A program made the translations under genes and the position numbers. 64,000 bases of DNA from Pigmentiphaga litoralis (GTDB taxonomy: Bacteria; Pseudomonadota; Gammaproteobacteria; Burkholderiales; Burkholderiaceae_B): positions 310,001 through 374,000 of the forward strand of contig NZ_BMXQ01000003.1 in NCBI RefSeq assembly GCF_014651835.1, given 5' to 3'. The notes beneath the pieces were generated by a model. The model was not told where the DNA came from and ran no database searches. It saw only the letters and a program-made list of their open reading frames with translations. Below are positions 42,618-52,951 of this stretch, piece by piece. Within the stretch, counting starts at the first letter, position 1. The number at the start of each line of letters is the position of its first letter.

Positions 42618-43382
42618 TCACGTGGCAAAGCTCGCCACCAGGCTGCCGATCAACAGATTCCATCCGTCGGCCAGCACGAACAGCATCAGCTTGAACGGCA
42701 AGGAAATCAGCACGGGTGACAGCATCATCATGCCCATGGACATGAGCACGCTGGACACCACCAGGTCGATCACAAGAAAGGGAAGAAAGACCATGAAGCC
42801 GATCTGAAAGGCGGTCTTCAATTCGCTGGTGACAAACGCGGGCACGACCACGCGCAGCGGCAACTGCGCCGCCTCGGTCACGGGCTCGGTCCGCGACAGC
42901 CGGATGAACAGCGCCAGATCGGACTCGCGCGTCTGCTTCAGCATGAAATCCTTGAGCGGACCCTGTGCCTTGTCCAGCGCTTCCGGGAATCCCAGCTCGC
43001 CCCGCTCGAACGGCTGATAGGCGTCGACATACACCTTGTCGAGCGTGGGCGTCATGATGAAAAACGTCATGAACAGCGCCAGCCCGATCAACACCTGGTT
43101 GGGCGGCGAGCCTTGCAGACCCAGCGCACTGCGCAGCAACGACAGCACGATGATGATCCGCGTGAAGCCGGTCATCATCAGCAGCACGGCCGGCAGGAAA
43201 GTCAGCGCCGACAGGACCAGCAGCGTCTGCAACGACAGCGACCACGTCGTGCCACCACCGGGCGCCGAACTGCTGGTCAGCGCCGGAATCCCGGCTTGCT
43301 GAGCCAGGGCGGCTGCGGTGGGCAGCAGGGCAAGCGCGAGCGCCAGACCGAGCGCCCGCGTCAGACTGCTTCGAGCATTCAT
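42618..43382 (-). CDS. fliP: Flagellar export apparatus protein FliP
   Basis: A 254-residue protein with a cleavable signal ([28 protein letters not shown]), as usual for FliP, and four membrane segments. Hallmarks are [43 protein letters not shown] and the C-terminal [27 protein letters not shown]. FliP forms the core of the export gate with FliQ and FliR. Its start overlaps the stop of fliO by four bases. Confidence 0.95.
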   Translation of the reverse strand: MNARSSLTRALGLALALALLPTAAALAQQAGIPALTSSSAPGGGTTWSLSLQTLLVLSALTFLPAVLLMMTGFTRIIIVLSLLRSALGLQGSPPNQVLIGLALFMTFFIMTPTLDKVYVDAYQPFERGELGFPEALDKAQGPLKDFMLKQTRESDLALFIRLSRTEPVTEAAQLPLRVVVPAFVTSELKTAFQIGFMVFLPFLVIDLVVSSVLMSMGMMMLSPVLISLPFKLMLFVLADGWNLLIGSLVASFAT

Positions 43383-43744
43383 GATGACTTCTTGCGCATG
43401 CGATCAAGCAGCGCCGCAAAATTCGGGACGGGTGCGCCAGCGCCCGCACCAGCACCCGCACCAGGGCCATTGGCCGGCGTGGCGATGTCTCCGCGCGGCA
43501 TGACGGCCAGGGGCCGCACGCTGCCGGCGGCCACGCCCGCAACGATCCACTGGTCGCCCACCTCGATCAGCACCACCCGCTCGCGCGGGCCGACCATCAG
43601 CTGTCCGCGCAACTGCATGGGCGCCTGGAATGCGCCCATCGGCCGCTGCAAGCGGCGAAAACACCAGGCGCATGCCAGAATCAGCGCCAGCACCAGGGCC
43701 AGCGCCAACACCGTCTGCAGCAAAGAAGAAGGACCCGGCACCAC
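43379..43744 (-). CDS. fliO: Flagellar biosynthesis protein FliO
   Basis: A 121-residue protein with one N-terminal transmembrane helix (about 8-28, [20 protein letters not shown]), then the small beta-rich FliO domain ([21 protein letters not shown]) and a Gly/Ala-rich segment. FliO assists assembly of the FliP-FliQ-FliR export gate. Its start lies two bases after the fliN stop and its stop overlaps the fliP start. Confidence 0.9.
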   Translation of the reverse strand: MVPGPSSLLQTVLALALVLALILACAWCFRRLQRPMGAFQAPMQLRGQLMVGPRERVVLIEVGDQWIVAGVAAGSVRPLAVMPRGDIATPANGPGAGAGAGAGAPVPNFAALLDRMRKKSS

Positions 43745-43746
43745 GA

Positions 43747-44184
43747 TTACCGGTTCAGACGGCGCAGGCGCTCGGACGGCGTCACGATGTCGGTCAGGCG
43801 AATGCCGAACTTGTCGTTCACCACCACGACTTCGCCCTGGGCGATCAGGCAGCCGTTGACCATCACGTCCATCGGCTCACCCGCCAGGCCGTCGAGTTCG
43901 ACGACCGAACCCTGCGCCAGTTGCAGGATCTGCTTGATCGGAATGCGCGTGCGGCCCAGTTCCACGGTCAACGTGACCGGGATGTCCATGATGATTTCGA
44001 TGTCGTTGGGCGTCGGCGAACCGGCCGGCGCCGTGGACGCGAACTCCTCGAACAATTCGTCGGCCAGTCGTGCCGGCTCGGCGGCCGCCGCGGCTTGCGA
44101 CTGCTCGGCCATCGCGGCCGCCCAGTCCATGTCCGCAGACGTGTCGATGTCGGGCGAATCGCTGCCCGGTGCTTCAGTTGCCAT
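43747..44184 (-). CDS. fliN: Flagellar motor switch protein FliN
   Basis: Start ATG 44184 (MATEAPGSD) is chosen because GGAG lies ten bases upstream; an in-frame ATG two codons earlier lacks that spacing. The 145-residue protein has a variable acidic N-terminus and the SpoA domain from about 60: IMDIPVTLTVELGRTRIPIKQILQLAQGS and LIAQGEVVVVNDKFGIRLTDIV. It forms the bottom of the C-ring with FliM. The start lies within the fliM end, an 11-base overlap. Confidence 0.95.
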   Translation of the reverse strand: MATEAPGSDSPDIDTSADMDWAAAMAEQSQAAAAAEPARLADELFEEFASTAPAGSPTPNDIEIIMDIPVTLTVELGRTRIPIKQILQLAQGSVVELDGLAGEPMDVMVNGCLIAQGEVVVVNDKFGIRLTDIVTPSERLRRLNR

Positions 44185-45181
44185 GTTCATCTCCGATGGT
44201 GTTATCCGCTTGCAAGGTCGCCAGGACCTTGCCGATACGCACCGCGTACTGCCCATTGCTCACGCCGACTTTGCAGTCGAAGATGGGGACGCCGTCGACG
44301 TAGGCGGGAATGGTGGGAGCGATGTCTACAGGAATGACATCGCCAACTTTCATGGACAGCAGATCGCGCAGCAGCAGGTCCGTCTCGGTCAGGTTCACGA
44401 CCATTTCCACGTCGGCCAGCTGGATCTGCTTGGACAGCATGCGCAGCCAGCGTTTGTCAGGCTCCATCTGGTCGCCCTGGACCGGGCTGTACAGCGCGTC
44501 GCGAATGGGTTCGACCGATGCATACGGAAAGCAGACGTGCAGGTCGCCGCCCGACGAACCGAATTCGATCGAAAACGACGCGCAGACGACGATCTCGGAC
44601 GGCGTCGCGATGTTGGCGAACTGCGTGTGCATTTCGGCGCGCTGGTATTCGAACTGCATGGGATGGACGGCGGCCCACGCCTTGGCGTACTCGTCGAGCA
44701 CGACACCCAGCATCCGCTGGATGATGCGTTGTTCGGTCAACGTGAAGTCGCGGCCTTCGACACGCGTGTGATAGCGGCCATCGCCACCGAACAGGTTGTC
44801 GATCACCGAAAAGACCAGGCGCGGTTCGAATACGAACAGGGCGTTGCCGCGCAGGGGCTTGAGCGAAACGATGTTCAGGTTGGTCGGCACGACCAGATTG
44901 CGCAGGAACTCGCTGTACTTGACGAGCTTGACCGGTCCGACCGATACCTCGGGATTGCGGCGCATGAAGTTGAACAGCCCGGTGCGCAGCAGGCGGCCGA
45001 AACGGTCATGGATGATCTCGAGCGACGGCATGCGCCCGCGAACGATCCGCTCCTGCTTGGCAAGGTTGTACGGACGTATCCCGTCTTCCGGGATATCGTC
45101 AGTGGCCTTGTCCTCTTGTTCGCCGGTGACGCCACGCAGTAGCGCATCGACTTCGTCTTGTGAAAGAAATTCACCAGCCAT
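44174..45181 (-). CDS. fliM: Flagellar motor switch protein FliM
   Basis: A 335-residue C-ring protein that binds phospho-CheY. The N-terminal CheY-binding peptide is FLSQDEVDALLRGV, the middle domain has RPYNLAKQERIVRGRMPSLEIIHDRF and the C-terminal SpoA domain has ATLQAD-type ending. Length and order are normal. It sits between fliL (upstream) and fliN (overlapping). Confidence 0.96.
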   Translation of the reverse strand: MAGEFLSQDEVDALLRGVTGEQEDKATDDIPEDGIRPYNLAKQERIVRGRMPSLEIIHDRFGRLLRTGLFNFMRRNPEVSVGPVKLVKYSEFLRNLVVPTNLNIVSLKPLRGNALFVFEPRLVFSVIDNLFGGDGRYHTRVEGRDFTLTEQRIIQRMLGVVLDEYAKAWAAVHPMQFEYQRAEMHTQFANIATPSEIVVCASFSIEFGSSGGDLHVCFPYASVEPIRDALYSPVQGDQMEPDKRWLRMLSKQIQLADVEMVVNLTETDLLLRDLLSMKVGDVIPVDIAPTIPAYVDGVPIFDCKVGVSNGQYAVRIGKVLATLQADNTIGDEHGN

Positions 45182-45244
45182 GGCTGAGGCTCCGCGATGC
45201 CGAACGCAAGGAATGAGTCGAAAGGTGCACGCAAACCGCCGGCG

Positions 45245-45763
45245 TTACTGGATGACGAAGCTGGAGAAGTGCACGGCGAACACGTCGCCCCGGAACTCGG
45301 GGGCGATACGCGTGCGCGCGATGTCGAGGATCTGCTGGGCAAGCTTGCGCTTGCCGTCCAGCGTCAACAGCTCTTCCGCATTCTTGGCGGTGAGCATCAA
45401 CAGGATGTCGCTGCGGACCGGCGGAACGACGACCTTGAGCGCGGTCTCAGCCTTGGAATCCTTGACCTCGACCATGACGGCGATCTGTGCGAACCGTTCG
45501 CGCTCGCGGTCTGCCAGGTTGGCCGTGAACATATCGAGCGCAGCAAACACATGCTTGGACGCGTCGGACCTTTCGGGCGTCTTCTTGGCTTGCGCGGCCT
45601 GCGCCTGGGGATCGGGTTCGTCGCCAAAGCTGTAGGCTTCGAGCTGCTTGTTCCGGATCAGGAAGAATGCCGCGGCCGCCGCAATGGCAACCAGAAGCAG
45701 GACCAGGCCAACGACGAGCAGCAGGGTCTTGCGGCGTTTTGGGGGAACAGTGGCCTCGGCCAT
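45245..45763 (-). CDS. fliL: Flagellar basal body-associated protein FliL
   Basis: Start ATG 45763 (MAEATVPPKRRKTLLL) places a basic N-terminus before a single transmembrane helix (about 14-36, LLLVVGLVLLLVAIAAAAAFFLI). The 172-residue product has a stomatin-like periplasmic FliL domain with EVKDSKAETALKVVVPPVRSDILLML and the C-terminal ending FVIQ typical of the family. FliL supports stator function near MotAB. The stop is 63 bases before the fliM start. Confidence 0.93.
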   Translation of the reverse strand: MAEATVPPKRRKTLLLVVGLVLLLVAIAAAAAFFLIRNKQLEAYSFGDEPDPQAQAAQAKKTPERSDASKHVFAALDMFTANLADRERERFAQIAVMVEVKDSKAETALKVVVPPVRSDILLMLTAKNAEELLTLDGKRKLAQQILDIARTRIAPEFRGDVFAVHFSSFVIQ

Positions 45764-45888
45764 GGAACGTCTCGCTGGGTAAGAATGACGCACCGAATGC
45801 AGGTGCGAGCTTGGATTATGGGATTGCCCGTCAGGGGCAATCCGTCGAACAGGTAACGAAACCCGGGGTTATCTCTTGGAACGGCTTA

Positions 45889-47307
45889 TCAGGCGTACAC
45901 GTTCAACAGACCGTTGTCGCGGCGGAGCGTGGCCGGCGTTGCGGCATCGCCTGCAAGGCCTGCTGCAGCGCCAGTTGTGGCGGCCGACGTCAGGTCAGCG
46001 GCTGCCGCATCGCTGTTGTTCTGCCGACGATCCCCGTTGCCGAAATCCGCCAGCATCTGCCGCTGTTGTTGTTCGCTTCCGACAGACGCATCACCCAGGG
46101 TCATGCCGCCTGCAGCCAGCGCGTCACGCAAGCCGCCTAGCGAGGCCTCGAGTGCCTGCCGTGTCTGCTCGTGGGCGCTGCCGAACATCACCGATGCCGT
46201 GTCGCCATCCATGCGGACATGGATGGTGATCGGGCCGAGCGCATCCGGCGTTACGCGCAGTTCGGCGTTCTGCAGGCCGTTGCCCGTCATCCAGCGCAGG
46301 GCCTCGTCCAGACGACCTTGCAGCGCTTGTCCATGCAGCGAGGCCGGTGCGCCCGGGACGCCCGGCGTATCGGTGCGGCTGCTTGCCGCGGTGGGGTGTG
46401 CGCCCACGCCATGCGTCGGCAGCGGCGTGCCCGCGGCGTCGGCCGCAGCAAGCGCTGCGGCGCTTGCGTCCGCGCTGCCCGATGCGCCGGGCGCGCCGGC
46501 GGCTCCCATCGCCCCGCCTGCCCCGCCGGACGCGGCATCGCCACCCAACGCGGCGCTGGCGGCTGCTACCGCAGACGCTGCCGCGTTCGCGACATTGGCT
46601 GCTGCCGTGGCGGCTGCTGCCACGGCGGCAAAGCCGGGAACCATGTCGGCGCCACGAAGCAGCGCGCCCGCCGCACCCTTGACCAGGCCGGTTGCCGCGT
46701 CGGTCGCGAGGTCTGCAACACCGCCCCAACCGTCCTTGGACGACGCGGTCACGCCATCGGCGCGCCGGCCCTGTCCGCCGGACACCATCGACGAGAGACG
46801 ATCAAGCACATCGGCATCCGTGGCGGCCTGGCCGTTCAGACCTGCCAGCGACAGCACGCCATCGGCAGCCGTCGCCGACGGGTCGACCGGCTTGCCATCG
46901 AGGCCCGGCAGGGCCGTCGCGACGCCTGCGTTCATGGCCGCAGTCAACCCCGCAGGGCCACCTGTACCGGCTCCCCCCTGGCCGGGCACCGCGCCGGGAA
47001 ACCCGGGATGGGCATGTCCCATCATCGCGGCAAACTGTGCGAGCCACTGAGCATCGCCCGGACCGGCCGGCGCATTGGCCGTCTCGGCCGGGGCGCCATC
47101 GTCTGCCGCGGCAGCACTGCGGTCCTTCGGTGCGGTCTCGCGGGCGCGCGCCGCCGCACGAGCCGCGGCGGCCTGCGATTGGGCCGCGCGGTCCATGGCC
47201 GCGTTGAAACTCTCGTCCTTGGTCGGCTGGGCGTTGCGAGACGGCGGCGGTGCAAACAGCGCGTTCCCGGCCGAGACCGGCGCGGATGCGTTGGACGCGC
47301 CGCTCAC
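45889..47307 (-). CDS. fliK: Flagellar hook-length control protein FliK
   Basis: A 472-residue protein, long and Ala/Gly-rich through its first two-thirds, which is expected of the molecular-ruler region. The C-terminal hook domain is about 370-430: AELRVTPDALGPITIHVRMDGDTASVMF and TRQALEASLGGLRDALAAGGM. It measures hook length and switches export specificity. Start overlaps the fliJ stop by four bases. A 125-base gap separates it from fliL. A second fliK-like gene lies at 54674. Confidence 0.9.
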   Translation of the reverse strand: MSGASNASAPVSAGNALFAPPPSRNAQPTKDESFNAAMDRAAQSQAAAARAAARARETAPKDRSAAAADDGAPAETANAPAGPGDAQWLAQFAAMMGHAHPGFPGAVPGQGGAGTGGPAGLTAAMNAGVATALPGLDGKPVDPSATAADGVLSLAGLNGQAATDADVLDRLSSMVSGGQGRRADGVTASSKDGWGGVADLATDAATGLVKGAAGALLRGADMVPGFAAVAAAATAAANVANAAASAVAAASAALGGDAASGGAGGAMGAAGAPGASGSADASAAALAAADAAGTPLPTHGVGAHPTAASSRTDTPGVPGAPASLHGQALQGRLDEALRWMTGNGLQNAELRVTPDALGPITIHVRMDGDTASVMFGSAHEQTRQALEASLGGLRDALAAGGMTLGDASVGSEQQQRQMLADFGNGDRRQNNSDAAAADLTSAATTGAAAGLAGDAATPATLRRDNGLLNVYA

Positions 47308-47759
47308 AGCGAGAACCCGCTGGCGGTGCCGTACGCCTTGCGGCTGGCGAACTCGTCGATCTGCTTCTGTATCTTCTTGGCTTCGGAAGACGACTTGCGA
47401 TCCGTCTCGCGCTTGGCCAGGATCTCGAACGACTTCACCTTGCGTTCTTCTTCAAAGAAGGCGTCCCGGGTCTGCTGCAGCAAGCGGGCGCACCGGTCCA
47501 CTTCCAGCCGTTGCTGCTCCACCGCTTCCGACAGTTGCTGGATGAAGCGCGAGTAGTTGCTGACACGCGTGCCATCGATGCCCGTGCCCGCCTGCGTGCG
47601 CATCCGCAGTTCGTAATCGGCGCGATAGCTTTCGATCAGGACCTGCCGTTCGCACGCATGCTTGTGTGCCGCGGCGCTTCGGGCGAAGTCCTGGGCGGCC
47701 TTGTTCTTGCGTTCGACGGCGAGTTCGATCAACGTGTGCAGGGTGGCGCTGGAAGCCAT
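47304..47759 (-). CDS. fliJ: Flagellar export chaperone FliJ
   Basis: A 151-residue, almost entirely helical coiled-coil protein (ELAVERKNKAAQDFARSAAAHKHACERQVLI...; EQQRLEVDRCARLLQQTRDAFFEEERKVKSF). Length and position after fliI are normal. FliJ is the central stalk that activates the FliI ATPase and escorts export chaperones. It ends overlapping fliK. Confidence 0.93.
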   Translation of the reverse strand: MASSATLHTLIELAVERKNKAAQDFARSAAAHKHACERQVLIESYRADYELRMRTQAGTGIDGTRVSNYSRFIQQLSEAVEQQRLEVDRCARLLQQTRDAFFEEERKVKSFEILAKRETDRKSSSEAKKIQKQIDEFASRKAYGTASGFSL

Positions 47760-47787
47760 GATGCGTTTCTCTCTTGCGTGGGCCGGC

Positions 47788-49212
47788 TCAGGTCTGGCCG
47801 CCGAACTGGTCGGCGATCAGGGCGAGTTCCGCGCAGCTTTCGGGGTAGGGCGCTTGTGCCTGGATCCCTTGCTGCAAAAATTGACTGATGGTGCCGTGCG
47901 CGGCAATCGCACGGTCAAGCTCCGGATCGCTGCCCGGGATGTACGCGCCCACCTGGATCAGGTCGCGCGAACGCTGGTACCGCGAAAACAACTTCTTGAT
48001 GGTGCGTGCGCCTTGCTGCTGGCGCGCGTCGACAATGTTGTGCATCGCCCGCGAAATCGACTGCTCGATGTCGATGGCCGGGTAGTGGCCGGTGTCGGCC
48101 AGCGCTCGGTCCAGCACGATGTGACCGTCCAGGATGGCTCGCGCCGAATCGGCGATCGGATCCTGCTGGTCATCGCCCTCGGTCAGCACCGTGTAGAACG
48201 CGGTGATCGAACCCTTGCCGTGCGTGCCATTGCCGGCGCGTTCGACCAGCGCGGGCAGCTTTGCAAACACCGACGGCGGATAGCCTTTGGTGGCCGGCGG
48301 CTCGCCGATGGCCAACGCGATTTCGCGCTGCGCCATCGCATAGCGCGTCAGCGAATCCATGATCAGCAGGACGTTCTTGCCTTCATCGCGAAAGTGCTCG
48401 GCCAGGACTGTGGCGTAGGCTGCGCCCTGCAGCCGCATCAGCGGAGCCGCATCGGCCGGGGCGGCCACCACCACGGATCGCGCCAGCCCTTCGGCGCCAA
48501 GAATATGGTCGATGAATTCCTTGACCTCGCGGCCCCGTTCGCCGATCAGGCCCACCACGGTCACATCGGCTTCGGTAAACCGCGCCATCATGCCCAGCAG
48601 CACGCTCTTGCCGACGCCCGACCCGGCGAACAGCCCCATCCGCTGGCCGCGGCCCACGGTCAACATCGCGTTGATCGCTCGCACGCCCACATCCAGCGGT
48701 CGCTCGATAGGCTGGCGTTCGATCGGATTGATCGATCGCGCCGCCAGGGGCGCGCGATGGGCGGAATGGATCGGGCCGAGCCGGTCCAACGGCCGACCGG
48801 CGCCGTCGACAACCCGGCCCAGCAGCGCTTCGCCAACGGGCAGATGCTTGGTCCGTTCCTCGGGCATGTCCGCATCGTTCGGGAAGGGCTCGCCTTCTCC
48901 GGCATAGACCGGCGCATGCCGCGCCACTTCCAGCGGCATTACCAGCGCGCCGGCGGTCAATCCATGCACTTCGGTCGACGGCATCAGGAAGACCCGCTCG
49001 CCGTTGAAACCCACGACTTCCGCTTCGGCTGCCAGCACGTCGTTCTGATAGATCAGGCAGGTGCTTCCCACCGCCAGCTTCAGGCCGACGGCCTCCATCA
49101 CCAGGCCGGCGACGCGCGTGAGTCGGCCGTGCACGGCGAGCGGACTCGCGCGCTCCACCCGCTTCTGGCAGGAGGACAGGAAACGGCCTAGGCGAACCGC
49201 GGCGTCAGGCAT
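47788..49212 (-). CDS. fliI: Flagellum-specific ATPase FliI
   Basis: The ATG at 49212 ([11 protein letters not shown]) is preferred because GAGG lies nine bases upstream; an ATG three codons earlier is the alternative. The 474-residue protein is the F1-beta-like hexameric ATPase energising export. Walker A is AGSGVGKS near residue 196-203, Walker B is [12 protein letters not shown], and the family motif [26 protein letters not shown] is intact. The start overlaps the end of fliH by 8 bases. Confidence 0.96.
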   Translation of the reverse strand: MPDAAVRLGRFLSSCQKRVERASPLAVHGRLTRVAGLVMEAVGLKLAVGSTCLIYQNDVLAAEAEVVGFNGERVFLMPSTEVHGLTAGALVMPLEVARHAPVYAGEGEPFPNDADMPEERTKHLPVGEALLGRVVDGAGRPLDRLGPIHSAHRAPLAARSINPIERQPIERPLDVGVRAINAMLTVGRGQRMGLFAGSGVGKSVLLGMMARFTEADVTVVGLIGERGREVKEFIDHILGAEGLARSVVVAAPADAAPLMRLQGAAYATVLAEHFRDEGKNVLLIMDSLTRYAMAQREIALAIGEPPATKGYPPSVFAKLPALVERAGNGTHGKGSITAFYTVLTEGDDQQDPIADSARAILDGHIVLDRALADTGHYPAIDIEQSISRAMHNIVDARQQQGARTIKKLFSRYQRSRDLIQVGAYIPGSDPELDRAIAAHGTISQFLQQGIQAQAPYPESCAELALIADQFGGQT

Positions 49213-50005
49213 CGTCCGCATCCTCGTCGTGGTCCTTGCCGTCCGCGTCGGTCACCCAGCGCGCGCGGGATCCCAGCGTCGCAACAACGCGCTTCCAGCG
49301 CGTTTCGACCGTGCCATCGACCGCCGACTGCTGGGTCGAGATACGGCAACCGCCCGCATCGATCCGGCTGTCTTCGATCAGCTTCCACTGACCCAGCGTC
49401 AGCTCTTCACCCAGGTGCGCACGGACCAACTGGATATCGTTAGGATTGAGCAACAGCTGCTTGCCGGTTTCTCCGCCAGTCAGCTGCGCAAAGGCATCAC
49501 GCACCACCGACAGCACCACGTTGCTGTCCGTACTCAATTCGCGGCGCACCACCTGCCGCGCCACCGCCATCGTCAGTTCCAGCAGGGCCGGTGCCAGCGT
49601 GTGCTCGAACGTCTCGAAGACGGCGCCCGCGCTGTCGGCCAGGATCCGCAGCCGCTCCGTCTCGTCGTGCGCAGCAGAGGCGCCGCTGTCGTAGCCGGCG
49701 GCATAACCCTCGTCGAAGGCTTCCTTGCGGATGCGTTCCACTTCGGCCGGATCAACCGCTGGCTTGGGGGCAGGAACCGGAGCGGGCGCCGCGGCGGTCG
49801 GGCGCAGGGGCTCGACCGGGCGCGCCCGCGCAGCCAGAGCGTTGGCGGCCAACCGCTCCGCGGCGATCTTCTCGGCCAAGGTTTGCGGGCGGCGGCGATA
49901 CTGGCCTTCCGAGCCGGCCGGGAAAGCTTTGAGTTTCCAGACGGGCAGGTCCTCGCCTTCGTCGGCCGACAGGATGCGCCCGCGATGCAGCAGCCGGTCA
50001 GACAT
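49205..50005 (-). CDS. fliH: Flagellar assembly protein FliH
   Basis: A 266-residue regulator of the FliI ATPase. The N-terminal half is Ala/Pro/Arg-rich; from about residue 90 the typical helix-forming segment [21 protein letters not shown] appears, with GxxxG-like repeats, then the C-terminal domain ([22 protein letters not shown]). Start overlaps the fliG stop by eight bases. Normal length and order. Confidence 0.93.
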   Translation of the reverse strand: MSDRLLHRGRILSADEGEDLPVWKLKAFPAGSEGQYRRRPQTLAEKIAAERLAANALAARARPVEPLRPTAAAPAPVPAPKPAVDPAEVERIRKEAFDEGYAAGYDSGASAAHDETERLRILADSAGAVFETFEHTLAPALLELTMAVARQVVRRELSTDSNVVLSVVRDAFAQLTGGETGKQLLLNPNDIQLVRAHLGEELTLGQWKLIEDSRIDAGGCRISTQQSAVDGTVETRWKRVVATLGSRARWVTDADGKDHDEDADDA

Positions 50006-51011
50006 ACTGTTCTTCGCCTACGCCATCGATGACCAGATCGCCGGATTCGGCCAGGCGACGCGCCACCTTGAGGATTTCCTTCTGCTGCGCTTCGACTTCC
50101 GAAATGCGGGCAGGGCCGCGCGTTTCGAGGTCGTCGCGCAACTGCTGCGCCGCACGGGTCGGCATGCAGCGGAATATCTTGTCGCGCAGCTCGTTGCTGG
50201 CGCCCTTGAGCGCCATGACCAGCGAGTCGGGCGTGACTTCGCGCAGCAGCATCTGCATGCCGCGATCATCGGCCTCGAGCAGGTTGTCGAACGTGAACAT
50301 CTCGTCGATGATGCGTTGGGCAAGCTCGGTATCCACCGATCGCACCGACGCAATGATCTGATTCTCGTTCGTCGTGCCGACGTAGTTGAGGATGTCGGCC
50401 GCGGTCTTGATGCCGCCCAGCTTGCGCCGCTTGATCTGTTCGTTGCCCGACAGCATCTTGAGCAACACGTCGTTCAGTTCGCGCAGGGCCGCCGGCTGGA
50501 TACCGTCCAGCGTGGCAATGCGCAGCAGCACGTCCGAGCGCACGCGTTCGGTCAGATTGTTCAGCACTGCAGCAGACTGGTCGGGTTCCAGGTGCACCAG
50601 GATCGACGCGATGATCTGGGGATGCTCGTGGCGGATCAGTTCGGCCACGCCCGTAGGATCCATCCACTTCAGGCTTTCAATACCCGACGTATCGCCGGTG
50701 TGCAGAATGCGATCCAGCAGGAAGCCGGCCTTGTCCGTGCCCAGTGCACGATTGAGCACGTTGCGCAGGTAGGCGTCCGAATCCGTGCCGATGCCGGTGT
50801 GATCGCTGATGTCTTCTTCGAAGCGGGCCAGCACCGAGTCCATGTCTTCCCGGGCGATGCCCTGCATGCCTGCCATGGCCGTGCCGAGCTTCTGCACCTC
50901 GCGCGGCGCGAGGTACTTGAGCACAGCTGCGGCTTCCTCCTCGCCCAGCGAGAGCAGGAGGATGGCGCCGTCGGTCACACCTTGATCGACACTGGAGGAG
51001 GGGGTCAGCAT
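49998..51011 (-). CDS. fliG: Flagellar motor switch protein FliG
   Basis: A 337-residue rotor protein that interacts with MotA and FliM. Segments seen are GAILLLSLGEEEAAAVLKYLAPREVQ (N-terminal domain), the EHPQ motif in LIRHEHPQIIASILVHLEPDQSA (middle domain), and the C-terminal charged torque helix region (TVDTELAQRIIDEMFTFDN...LREVTPDSL). The gene is 49 bases from the end of fliF. Confidence 0.96.
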   Translation of the reverse strand: MLTPSSSVDQGVTDGAILLLSLGEEEAAAVLKYLAPREVQKLGTAMAGMQGIAREDMDSVLARFEEDISDHTGIGTDSDAYLRNVLNRALGTDKAGFLLDRILHTGDTSGIESLKWMDPTGVAELIRHEHPQIIASILVHLEPDQSAAVLNNLTERVRSDVLLRIATLDGIQPAALRELNDVLLKMLSGNEQIKRRKLGGIKTAADILNYVGTTNENQIIASVRSVDTELAQRIIDEMFTFDNLLEADDRGMQMLLREVTPDSLVMALKGASNELRDKIFRCMPTRAAQQLRDDLETRGPARISEVEAQQKEILKVARRLAESGDLVIDGVGEEQYV

Positions 51012-51060
51012 GGCGATGATAGGGCTCGCTTGAAAAGTCGCGGAATCAGGGTGGCGGGCG

Positions 51061-52728
51061 TCATGGCGCGGACTGCGGGTCGTTCACCCACTGGCGGATC
51101 ACGTTGGCGACCACTTGCGGGTTGTCGCGGGCAAAACGCCGCACGCGTTCGAGCGGATCTTCACCGGCCTCGACCTCGCCGGTCGCCCCGGCTTCGGGCG
51201 GCAGATTCAGGCCATAGTTCGGCACGACAGGCTCGGGCGGCGGGGGAGGCGCCGTCATCTGGCGCACCGCTGGGCGGATCACCCCCAGAATCAGGTACAG
51301 GACGGCAATCGCCACGATCAGGCCGATACCGATCTCGCGCGCCAGGCCGATCACTTCCGATTGCTGCCAGAACGCCACGTCTTCCGGCTTGTCGAGCGCG
51401 TTTTCGTTGAAGGGAATGTTGATGACAGACACCGAGTCGCGCCGATCGGGACTGAAGCCGACCGCGTCATTCACGAGCGCCTTGATCTGCGCCAGTTCCT
51501 CGGGGGACAAGGCGGAATTCTGTACAGCGCCATTGATCGTGCTGCTGCGGTGGTTCACCACTACGGCGGTGGAGATGCGGCGGATGCGGCCGACAGGTTC
51601 GCGCACATAGCGGACCGTTTTGTCGACTTCGTAGTTGGTGGTGTCGGCGCGCTTGATGCTCTCCGGCAGCGGCGCATTCGGACGGGCAGGCGTGGCCGTG
51701 GGGTTGGTGGCCGCATTGCCCGTGATGGGCGCCGTGGCGACACCCGGAGGCGTGTTCGACAGCGAGCCCGGCACGCCGCCGTTCTGGACTGGCACCGGGT
51801 CATGGGATTCGGAGGACTGCCGGCTGCGGATCGCCGCCTGAGTTGCGTCGGTATTGGGTTTGTAGATCTCGTCCGTCTGCTCGGCGCGGCTGAAGTCCAG
51901 GTCGATCGCGACCTGTGCCCGCACGTTCTGTGCACCGACGATCGGCGTGAGCAGGTCGGCAATGCGCCGGGTGTACTGCTGCTCCATCGCGCGCAGGTAT
52001 TCCATCTGGCTGGAGTCGAGGCCGGAGCCGGTCATTTCGCCGGACGAAAGCAGGGCGCCCGTCTGGTCCACCACGCTGACGGCGCTGGTTGCCATTTCCG
52101 GCACCGATGACGCCACCAGATGCACGATGCCGGCAACCTGCGCGCGTTCCAGCAGCCGGCCTGGATACATCTGCACCAGCACCGAGGCTGTCGGGCGGTT
52201 CTGCTCGCGGATGAAGATGCTCGGTTTGGGGATGGCCAGGTGGACACGCGCCGACTTCACCGATCCCAGGCTTTGAATCGAGCGCGACAGCTCGCCTTCC
52301 AGCGCGCGCTGGTAGTTGACCTGTTCCTGGAATTGCGTGAGACCCATGCGGCTGTTGTCCATCAGCTCGAAGCCGACGTTGCCGGCGCGGGGCAGGCCCT
52401 GCGACGCGAGGCCAAGGCGGATTTCATGCACGCGTTCCGGCGGCACCATGATGGCGCTGCCGTTGTCGGTCATCTTGTAGGGAATCTTCTGGGCCTGCAG
52501 CGCTGTCAGGATGGCACCGCCGTCCTGGTCGGACAGACCGCTGAACAACACGCGATAGGCGGGCTCCCGCGTCCAGAGCAACGTTGCGGCAATGATCGCG
52601 ACCAGCAGCGGGATCCCGATCAGCAATGCCATCCGGTTGCGATTCGACAGGCGGCCCAGGGCCTCCTGAAAGGGGTTCGTCCGCACCGGCGAGGGAGCGT
52701 TGAGAGGGGGGTCGAGAGCGTCTGCCAT
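51061..52728 (-). CDS. fliF: Flagellar MS-ring protein FliF
   Basis: Start ATG 52728 (MADALDPPLN) begins the homologous sequence. The 555-residue protein has a first transmembrane helix near 30-47 (RMALLIGIPLLVAIIAATLLW), ring-building motifs (YRVLFSGLSDQDGGAILTAL, ELSRSIQSLGSVKSARVHLAIPKPSIF) and a second transmembrane helix near 455-480. The C-terminal part binds FliG. It forms the MS-ring base. First gene of the leftward fli operon and divergent from fliE. Confidence 0.95.
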   Translation of the reverse strand: MADALDPPLNAPSPVRTNPFQEALGRLSNRNRMALLIGIPLLVAIIAATLLWTREPAYRVLFSGLSDQDGGAILTALQAQKIPYKMTDNGSAIMVPPERVHEIRLGLASQGLPRAGNVGFELMDNSRMGLTQFQEQVNYQRALEGELSRSIQSLGSVKSARVHLAIPKPSIFIREQNRPTASVLVQMYPGRLLERAQVAGIVHLVASSVPEMATSAVSVVDQTGALLSSGEMTGSGLDSSQMEYLRAMEQQYTRRIADLLTPIVGAQNVRAQVAIDLDFSRAEQTDEIYKPNTDATQAAIRSRQSSESHDPVPVQNGGVPGSLSNTPPGVATAPITGNAATNPTATPARPNAPLPESIKRADTTNYEVDKTVRYVREPVGRIRRISTAVVVNHRSSTINGAVQNSALSPEELAQIKALVNDAVGFSPDRRDSVSVINIPFNENALDKPEDVAFWQQSEVIGLAREIGIGLIVAIAVLYLILGVIRPAVRQMTAPPPPPEPVVPNYGLNLPPEAGATGEVEAGEDPLERVRRFARDNPQVVANVIRQWVNDPQSAP

Positions 52729-52823
52729 GAGTGATGCGGAAATGCCTGGGTAGCTGTGCGGATGCCTGGAATGCCTGTGCCGGATGGCGCGCAGGCACGG
52801 GCGCTGACCCATTCCTGAATACA

Positions 52824-52839
52824 TGCATTACATGATGCA
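52824..52839. promoter_or_regulatory. Dyad in the fliF/fliE divergent spacer
   Basis: TGCAT-TACATG-ATGCA is a perfect 5-bp arm dyad near the middle of the 223-base spacer between the divergent fliF and fliE starts. It may be a regulator site, but no FlhDC or sigma-54 element can be read with certainty. Confidence 0.3.
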
Positions 52840-52951
52840 AATTGTCACAAGCAAGTGTCGAATAGACGCAGGATTACCCCCCACTTCTCCTGCTCTTCCC
52901 CCAAGGGCGCCGCTTATCATTGCCGCATCTTTCCACCGCCGGGCATCCACC

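Noticed and set aside
46171-47556. Open frame of 461 codons opposite fliK.
   Set aside because: Mirror of the Ala/Gly-rich fliK coding bias; no homologous motif or ribosome-binding site.
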